Origin: DATJZH01 sp035499215
Lineage (GTDB): Bacteria > Actinomycetota > Actinomycetes > Streptosporangiales > Streptosporangiaceae
Assembly (NCBI GenBank): GCA_035499215.1
Contig: DATJZH010000448.1
Span: forward strand, 1 to 9,472
DNA length: 9,472 nt
Direction of reading: 5' to 3'
Part shown: in pieces, positions 5,947-9,472 of the stretch
Layout: each line of letters begins with the position of its first letter
Position numbering within the stretch: the first letter of the stretch is position 1
Position numbers and translations under genes: made by a program
Notes under the pieces: generated by a model
Databases searched by the model: none
Seen by the model: only the letters and a program-made list of their open reading frames with translations
What the model was told of the DNA's origin: nothing

Positions 5947-7308
5947 CTACTGCAGCTGCGCGAAGGCGTCCTCGAGTACCGACAGGCCCTCGTCCAGCAG
6001 GTCCTGGCCGATCACCAGCGGCGGCAGGAAGCGCAGCACGTTGCCAAACGTCCCGCATGTGAGAACCAGCAGGCCGGCCGCGTGGCAGGCCCCGGCGATC
6101 TTGGCGGCGGCGGCGGCGTCAGGCTCGATAGTGCCAGGCCTGACCAGCTCCACCGCGATCATCGCGCCCCGGCCCCGGACATCGCCGATTTCCGGGTGGG
6201 TCGCGGCCAGCTTGCGCAGCCTCGGCAGCATGACGTCGCCGATCCGCCGGGCCGCGGCCGGCAGGTCCTGCTTGGTCATCGTGTCGATCGCGCCCAGCGC
6301 GGCGGCGCAGGCGACCGGGTTACCGCCGTAGGTGCCGCCGAGGCCGCCCGCGTGCACAGAGTCCATGACCTCGGCGCGGCCGGTGACCCCGGCCAGCGGA
6401 AGGCCGCCCGCGATTGCCTTGGCCGTGGTGACCAGATCGGGAATCACGTTCTCGTGATCGCAGGCGAACCAGTCGCCGGTCCGGCAGAACCCGGACTGGA
6501 TCTCGTCGGCTACCAGCAGGATGCCATTGGACCGGCAGAAACTCGCCAGGCCGGTGAGGAAGCCGTCGGGCGGCACGATGAATCCGCCTTCGCCCAGGAT
6601 GGGCTCGATCACGACGGCGGCGACGTTCTCCTCTCCCACCTGCGTGTGAATCAGCGAGGTGACGACGTCCAGCGCCTCGTCCGCGCACCTCGCGGGCCCG
6701 CCCGGCCACCGGAACGGGTAGGCCATCGGCGCCCGGTAGACCTCCCCGGCGAACGGCCCGAACCCTTGCTTATACGGCATGTTCTTCGCCGTCATCGCCA
6801 TGGTCAGGTTGGTCCGGCCGTGATAGGCGTGGTCGAAGACGACCACTGCCTCGCGCTTGACCGCGTGCCGAGCGATCTTGACCGCGTTCTCGACGGCCTC
6901 GGCGCCGGAGTTGACCAGGACTGAGCGCTTGTCGTGGTCGCCAGGAGTCAGCCGGTTCAGCTGCTCGCAGACCTCGAGATAGCCCTGGTAGGGCGCCACC
7001 ATGAAGCAGGTGTGGGTGAACTGCTGAACCTGGTCGATGACCCGCTGGACGACGAGCTCCGCGCTGTTGCCGACCGACGTCACGGCGATGCCGGAGCCGA
7101 AGTCGATCAGCGAGTTGCCGTCCACGTCGACCAGGACGCCGCCGCCGGCCGCCGCGACGAAGATCGGCAGCACCTGACTCACCCCGCGCGCGACGGCGTG
7201 CTGGCGGCGCTTGAGCAGTTCCCTGGAAGCCGGCCCGGGGATCTCGGTGACAAGGTGGCGTTCCTGTGCGAGCGATGGGCCGCCGTGCGCAGAGGGACCT
7301 GTAGTCAT
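5947..7308 (-). CDS. gabT: 4-aminobutyrate (GABA) aminotransferase
   Basis: Class III PLP aminotransferase converting 4-aminobutyrate plus 2-oxoglutarate to succinate semialdehyde plus glutamate. 453 aa from ATG at 7308. Seen: LIDFGSGIAVTSVGN, the PLP-phosphate segment VNSGAEAVENAVK, DHAYHGRTNLTM, IEPILGEGGF (the Glu that acts with a C-terminal Arg as the dual-substrate switch in GabT), VADEIQSGFCRTG (D268), the Schiff-base Lys in TTAKAIAGG (K297), GGTYGGNPVACAA, and NVLRFLPPLVI near the end. These distinguish it from the two other aminotransferases here. The frame is open to 7545, but the ATG at 7308 gives the normal GabT N-terminus and has a -10 hexamer 7 nt before it, so a leaderless mRNA is likely. 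No gabD partner or transporter is nearby. Confidence 0.95.
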   Translation of the reverse strand: MTTGPSAHGGPSLAQERHLVTEIPGPASRELLKRRQHAVARGVSQVLPIFVAAAGGGVLVDVDGNSLIDFGSGIAVTSVGNSAELVVQRVIDQVQQFTHTCFMVAPYQGYLEVCEQLNRLTPGDHDKRSVLVNSGAEAVENAVKIARHAVKREAVVVFDHAYHGRTNLTMAMTAKNMPYKQGFGPFAGEVYRAPMAYPFRWPGGPARCADEALDVVTSLIHTQVGEENVAAVVIEPILGEGGFIVPPDGFLTGLASFCRSNGILLVADEIQSGFCRTGDWFACDHENVIPDLVTTAKAIAGGLPLAGVTGRAEVMDSVHAGGLGGTYGGNPVACAAALGAIDTMTKQDLPAAARRIGDVMLPRLRKLAATHPEIGDVRGRGAMIAVELVRPGTIEPDAAAAAKIAGACHAAGLLVLTCGTFGNVLRFLPPLVIGQDLLDEGLSVLEDAFAQLQ

Positions 7309-7315
7309 GCCCCCG

Positions 7316-7321
7316 ACGATA
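7316..7321 (-). promoter_or_regulatory. -10 element for a leaderless gabT transcript
   Basis: On the minus strand TATCGT (TAnnnT) is followed by exactly 7 nt and then the gabT ATG, so transcription would start at the A of the start codon. No purine-rich ribosome site other than a plain G-run is available. The -35 is poor: TTCTGC at 7339-7344 with a 17-bp spacer. Confidence 0.5.
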
Positions 7322-7403
7322 GGCCAAGACCAGTTCCGGCAGAATGGGTGGCCCGGGTTTCGCCGCGCGCCGCAACGCCCGCACCGGATGCACCGCCGTG
7401 AGC

Positions 7404-7431
7404 TTGCGGCAGGCGGCTGCGCTGCTAACTT
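7404..7431 (+). promoter_or_regulatory. Promoter for a leaderless epimerase transcript
   Basis: TTGCGG (-35, 7404-7409), a 16-bp spacer, TAACTT (-10, 7426-7431), then 7 nt and the ATG at 7439. This spacing puts the transcription start on the first base of the start codon. There is no Shine-Dalgarno sequence upstream of the ATG, which fits leaderless translation. Confidence 0.6.
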
Positions 7432-7453
7432 ACCTGGCATGGCTGAGGTAAGT
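7428..7453. promoter_or_regulatory. Candidate operator: ACTTACC-N12-GGTAAGT
   Basis: A perfect 7-bp inverted repeat (7428-7434 and 7447-7453) with a 12-bp spacer overlaps the -10 element and the first codons of the epimerase gene. Arm centres are 19 bp apart, about two helical turns, as expected for a dimeric DNA-binding protein. If the mRNA is leaderless, the left arm is not transcribed, so it would act as DNA rather than as an RNA hairpin. Confidence 0.4.
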
Positions 7454-8380
7454 GGTGTTCTAGTGACCGGCGGAGCCGGTTTCGTGGGTGCGACGCTTGT
7501 CCGGCGGCTCGTCGGGAGCGGGTACCCGGTCCGCGTGTTCGACAATTACTCGACGGGTGACGCGGCATTCCTGGCAGGAGTCGACGCTGAGCTCGTCGAG
7601 GGCGACATCCGCGACGTCCCGGCGCTCGACGCCGCCCTCGCGGGGATGCGGGCCATCGTGCACCTTGCGGCGGCGGGCTCCGTCGTCATGTCCGTCGAGG
7701 ACCCGGTGACCAATTTCGAGGTCAACGTCCTGGGCACATTCCGGGTGCTCGACGCGGCGCGGCGGGCCGGCGTGGAACGGACGGTCCTGGCCTCCACCGG
7801 CGGCGCGCTGATCGGCGACGCGACGCCGCCGGTCAGCGAGGATTCCCTGCCGAAGCCGATCTCGCCATATGGCGCCAGCAAGCTCGCCGGCGAGGGCTAT
7901 GCGTACGCCTTTGCGAAGGCGTACGGCCTGCGCACGGTGGCGCTCCGTTTCGCGAATGTGTACGGCCCGTGGAGCGCCAGGAAACGGGGCGCGATGACGC
8001 TCTTCTTCCAGGCGATCCATCAGGGCGAGCCGATCGTGATCTACGGTGACGGCTCGGCGTCACGTGACTACACGCACGTCGAGGACATCTCGCGCGCGCT
8101 GCACCTGGCCCTCGAGCGCGATGTCCCCGGCGGCACTGTGCTGCACATCGCGTCCGGCGTCGAGACCACTGTGCGGGAGCTGGCCGACCTGTGCCGCGGC
8201 GCGGCCGGCGTGCCCGATCACCCGGTGCAGTACCGGCCCAAGCGGGCCGGTGAGGTGGGACGGAATTTCGCGTCCTACGATCTTGCCGAAAAGATGCTCG
8301 GCTACGCGCCCAGCATCAGTCGCGAGGCCGGCATCCCCGGCACCTGGAACTGGTTCCAGGAATCGGTATTCCGCGCCTAG
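7439..8380 (+). CDS. NAD-dependent epimerase/dehydratase (GalE-like extended SDR)
   Basis: Extended short-chain dehydrogenase of the nucleotide-sugar epimerase type, 313 aa, cytoplasmic. Seen: the Rossmann motif TGGAGFVG at residues 9-16, the acidic NAD-ribose residue in VFDNYSTGD, the GDIRD segment, HLAAAGSV, the catalytic region STGG with Y144 and K148 in YGASK, RFANVYGPWS, then YGDGSASRDYTHVEDI, the usual substrate-domain signature. A UDP-sugar 4-epimerase or related NDP-sugar enzyme is likely; the exact sugar cannot be read from the sequence. The frame is open from 7211, but ATG 7439 places the Rossmann motif correctly and has a leaderless promoter. It diverges from gabT across 130 bp and is followed by pcaC after 77 bp. 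No sugar-biosynthesis neighbours are visible, so the cluster does not reveal its role. Confidence 0.92.
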   Translation: MAEVSGVLVTGGAGFVGATLVRRLVGSGYPVRVFDNYSTGDAAFLAGVDAELVEGDIRDVPALDAALAGMRAIVHLAAAGSVVMSVEDPVTNFEVNVLGTFRVLDAARRAGVERTVLASTGGALIGDATPPVSEDSLPKPISPYGASKLAGEGYAYAFAKAYGLRTVALRFANVYGPWSARKRGAMTLFFQAIHQGEPIVIYGDGSASRDYTHVEDISRALHLALERDVPGGTVLHIASGVETTVRELADLCRGAAGVPDHPVQYRPKRAGEVGRNFASYDLAEKMLGYAPSISREAGIPGTWNWFQESVFRA

Positions 8381-8428
8381 CGCAGCCGGCGGGATCATGA
8401 GGAGGCCGGCCGGGGCGCGTGCGGCGGC

Positions 8429-8445
8429 GGGCGGGGGCGGGCGGG
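8429..8445 (+). other. G-quadruplex motif before pcaC
   Basis: Four G-runs separated by single C bases, in the order G3-C-G5-C-G3-C-G3. This meets the canonical G4 rule with the shortest loops, which usually give stable parallel quadruplexes. It fills the spacer and -35 region directly before the GACAAT -10 element of pcaC. Confidence 0.6.
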
Positions 8446-8450
8446 ACAAT
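8445..8450 (+). promoter_or_regulatory. -10 element for a leaderless pcaC-like transcript
   Basis: GACAAT followed by 7 nt and ATG at 8458, the same spacing as the two promoters between gabT and the epimerase. The first base departs from TAnnnT. No -35 hexamer is visible; the region is G-tract DNA. Confidence 0.45.
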
Positions 8451-8457
8451 GAGCGGC

Positions 8458-8841
8458 ATGACCGATGCTGACCGCGCCGCACAGGGGATGAGGGTACGCC
8501 GGGAGGTGCTCGGGGACGAGCACGTGGACCGGGTGATCGCCGGGACGAACGAGTTCACCGCGCCGTTCCAGGACCTCCTCACCCGCTATGCCTGGGGCGA
8601 AGTATGGTCACGGCCCGGCCTGAGCCGGGCCGAGCGCAGCATCATCACCCTGACGGCCCTTGCGAGCCTGCGCCAGGAGGAGGAACTGGCTGCGCACCTG
8701 CGCGCGGCAGTGCGCAACGGGCTGACCGAGGCGCAGATCCAGGAAGTTCTGCTGCAGGTCGCGATCTACGCGGGCGTACCGGCGGCCAACCGCGCATTCG
8801 CCGTCGCGCAGAGCGTCCTGGCTGAGCTCGACATCAGCTAG
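8458..8841 (+). CDS. pcaC: 4-carboxymuconolactone decarboxylase family protein (PcaC-like)
   Basis: Small all-helical enzyme, 127 aa, close to the usual length of 4-carboxymuconolactone decarboxylase, which converts the lactone to 3-oxoadipate enol-lactone in the protocatechuate branch of the beta-ketoadipate pathway. Seen: MRVRREVLGDEHVDR near the N-terminus, FQDLLTRYAWGEVWSRPGL, RSIITLTALASL, and ELAAHLRAAVRNGLTEAQIQ followed by YAGVPAANRAF. It lacks the CxxC pair of AhpD-type relatives, which supports the decarboxylase branch. No other pca gene lies in the window, so it is an orphan here and its substrate may differ. Start: ATG 8458 has a -10 exactly 7 nt upstream. ATG 8449 (3 codons longer) and GTG 8419, 13 nt after an AGGAGG at 8400-8405, are in-frame alternatives. 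Confidence 0.88.
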   Translation: MTDADRAAQGMRVRREVLGDEHVDRVIAGTNEFTAPFQDLLTRYAWGEVWSRPGLSRAERSIITLTALASLRQEEELAAHLRAAVRNGLTEAQIQEVLLQVAIYAGVPAANRAFAVAQSVLAELDIS

Positions 8842-8981
8842 GCACGATCCGTACATGTGTGCACTTGGCGGCCCGATGTCGATGCGTCGAGCATGGCCCG
8901 GAACTGCTGCTCGTGTGCGGTCAGCAGGGCGCGGTAGTATTGGCCGAAGGTATTTATCCGTCCGCACGCGCCATGCGACAA
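8838..8981 (-). pseudogene. Possible short ORF or gene remnant of unknown function
   Basis: The minus-strand frame is open from 9008 to a TAG at 8838-8840 that overlaps the pcaC stop. Its middle reads FGQYYRALLTAHEQQFRAML, a balanced amphipathic-helix-like sequence with mostly G/C third positions, unlike typical shadow frames. There is no ATG at the front and no ribosome site; a TTG at 8981 would give 47 aa. I do not recognise the family. It may be the tail of a decayed gene or a chance frame. Confidence 0.25.
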
Positions 8982-9151
8982 TCCCGGCGTGCCTGTGGGC
9001 TTTTCACGCTACTGTCGACAGGCTGAGCTGAATTCTGAAGCATGCAGGACTGAGCGCCATTATGCGAGGAACCCGGGCAATTCCGTCCTTCCGCTTCGTA
9101 ATGGCCGCCATCATGTGTGATCCCGCCAAAAATCCGGGGTGCCCGACCGGA

Positions 9152-9238
9152 CGGGACCGCGCCGGTCCCGCACGCGTCGTGCGGCGGGCTGGCATGAGCT
9201 GCCCGCGCCGGGCAGAACGCGCCCCGGCCGCGGCCGGG
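9152..9238. repeat. Cluster of perfect GC-rich hairpins
   Basis: Four inverted repeats lie in 87 bp. (1) CGGGACCG-CGC-CGGTCCCG, 8-bp stem, 9152-9170. (2) CCGCACG-CGT-CGTGCGG, 7-bp stem, 9168-9184, sharing three bases with the first so the two cannot form fully together. (3) CTGCCCG-CGC-CGGGCAG, 7-bp stem, 9199-9215. (4) The 16-bp palindrome CCCGGCCG/CGGCCGGG, 9223-9238. The first three share a triloop flanked by CG pairs. They could be terminators, REP-like elements, or a structured leader for the downstream gene. Confidence 0.6.
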
Positions 9239-9268
9239 CACCATGCAGCCACCCGCCGGGGACCGGCC

Positions 9269-9332
9269 GTGATCGCCGTCGCCGCGTGGTGTGATGGGTG
9301 CGGCGAGCCGCAATCCCGGCGAGCGCGATCAC
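9269..9332. repeat. 8-bp inverted repeat upstream of the esterase gene
   Basis: GTGATCGC (9269-9276) and GCGATCAC (9325-9332) are exact reverse complements 48 bp apart. The right arm ends 4 bp before the esterase ribosome site. Possible paired operator half-sites or base of a long leader stem; could be chance. Confidence 0.35.
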
Positions 9333-9345
9333 CGCGGGAGGTTTC

Positions 9346-9472
9346 ATGCTGCCCTGGTCTTCCGACCTAGCCGGGCGGATGGAGGAGCACACGATCGCCA
9401 GCGAGATGCTGCGCGGGAATCCGCTCGGCGACCCGCACGAGCGGCCGCTGTGGGTCTACCTGCCCCCCGGCT
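9346..9472 (+). CDS. Esterase-like alpha/beta-hydrolase, 3' end outside window
   Basis: Only the first 42 codons are present. The segment MEEHTIASEMLRGNPLGDP followed by ERPLWVYLPPG matches the N-terminus of the putative esterase family (alpha/beta-hydrolase fold, enterochelin esterase/FrmB-like), where strand one ends in VYLPPG. The catalytic Ser, Asp and His lie beyond the window edge, so activity cannot be judged. ATG 9346 is chosen because GGAGG (9337-9341) lies 4 nt before it; a second in-frame ATG at 9379 would begin MEEHT. The substrate is unknown. It is preceded by a long structured non-coding region and so probably has its own promoter. Confidence 0.7.
   Translation, partial: MLPWSSDLAGRMEEHTIASEMLRGNPLGDPHERPLWVYLPPG

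Larger units (their letters stand above)
8842..9345. other. 504-bp region with no confident gene
   Basis: Between pcaC and the esterase I find no full-length recognisable gene. From left to right it contains the doubtful minus-strand ORF, a lower-GC pocket (9001-9120, 65 of 120 bases G or C, against very GC-rich coding DNA around it) with a 10-bp palindrome CTGTCGACAG at 9012-9021, the hairpin cluster at 9152-9238, and an 8-bp inverted repeat at 9269-9332 before the esterase ribosome site. No transposase, tRNA or direct target-site duplication was seen. Confidence 0.6.

Noticed and set aside
7211..7438. Extended N-terminus of the epimerase from 7211
   Set aside because: It would be antisense to the gabT start and place 76 unrelated residues before the Rossmann GxxGxxG motif, which in this family lies close to the N-terminus.
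7309..7545. Extended N-terminus of GabT from 7545
   Set aside because: The extra 79 residues are Arg/Pro/Ala-rich, unlike GabT, cross the divergent promoter region and overlap the epimerase start; ATG 7308 fits the family and has a -10 at leaderless spacing.
8397..8471. Small ORF with ATG at 8397 and AGGAGG inside it
   Set aside because: The peptide is Gly/Arg/Ala-rich and follows the G-tract DNA; the AGGAGG is after, not before, its ATG.
8989..9120. Leaderless 43-codon GTG frame after GACAAT at 8977
   Set aside because: Spacing from the -10-like hexamer is 6 nt rather than 7, third positions are not G/C biased as in neighbouring genes, and the peptide is not recognisable.
9062..9370. Plus-strand 102-codon open frame across the hairpin cluster
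   Set aside because: No ribosome site or -10 at its start, Arg/Pro/Ala-rich translation driven by the hairpins, no recognisable family, and it overlaps the better-supported esterase start.

Overview
The window looks like chromosomal DNA from a high-GC Gram-positive actinobacterium. Coding regions are very GC-rich with strong third-position G/C bias, GTG codons occur at plausible starts, and three genes appear to have leaderless promoters (a -10 hexamer exactly 7 nt before ATG). I cannot name genus or species. I see no tRNA, rRNA, CRISPR array, phage or insertion-sequence gene.

Left part (1-4251, + strand): a compact catabolic operon made of an AGXT2-like class III aminotransferase (5' end outside the window), a CoA-acylating (methyl)malonate-semialdehyde dehydrogenase (mmsA) and a second, different class III aminotransferase. 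Together they can turn beta-alanine and 3-aminoisobutyrate into malonate and methylmalonate semialdehyde, then into acetyl-CoA and propionyl-CoA. This is the lower half of reductive uracil/thymine breakdown. That assignment is inferred from family content; the upper-pathway genes would have to lie left of the window. An 11-bp perfect inverted repeat sits between genes 1 and 2, and the start of gene 3 is built from tandem 18-bp repeats.

Middle (4252-5904): a 213-bp leader with an extended -10 promoter and a clear ZTP (pfl) riboswitch precedes glyA, which encodes an extended form of serine hydroxymethyltransferase. The riboswitch marks glyA as a separately controlled one-carbon/purine gene rather than a member of the operon before it. 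Its 3' end faces a convergent gabT (4-aminobutyrate aminotransferase, minus strand), with a possible two-way terminator in the 42-bp gap.

Right part (7309-9472): gabT and a GalE-like NAD-dependent epimerase diverge from a 130-bp region in which both genes look leaderless. A 7-bp inverted repeat overlaps the epimerase start. Next comes an orphan pcaC-like gene, preceded by a run of G-tracts able to form a G-quadruplex where its -35 element would be. A 504-bp region with no confident gene follows. It holds a possible short minus-strand ORF or gene remnant, a lower-GC pocket, a cluster of perfect hairpins and a long-spaced inverted repeat. The window ends in the first 42 codons of an esterase-like alpha/beta-hydrolase.

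Most of the window is ordinary amino-acid and nucleobase catabolism. The regulatory DNA (ZTP riboswitch, leaderless divergent promoters, G4 promoter, hairpin cluster) is the part most worth checking. I do not see convincing evidence for a new multigene system.
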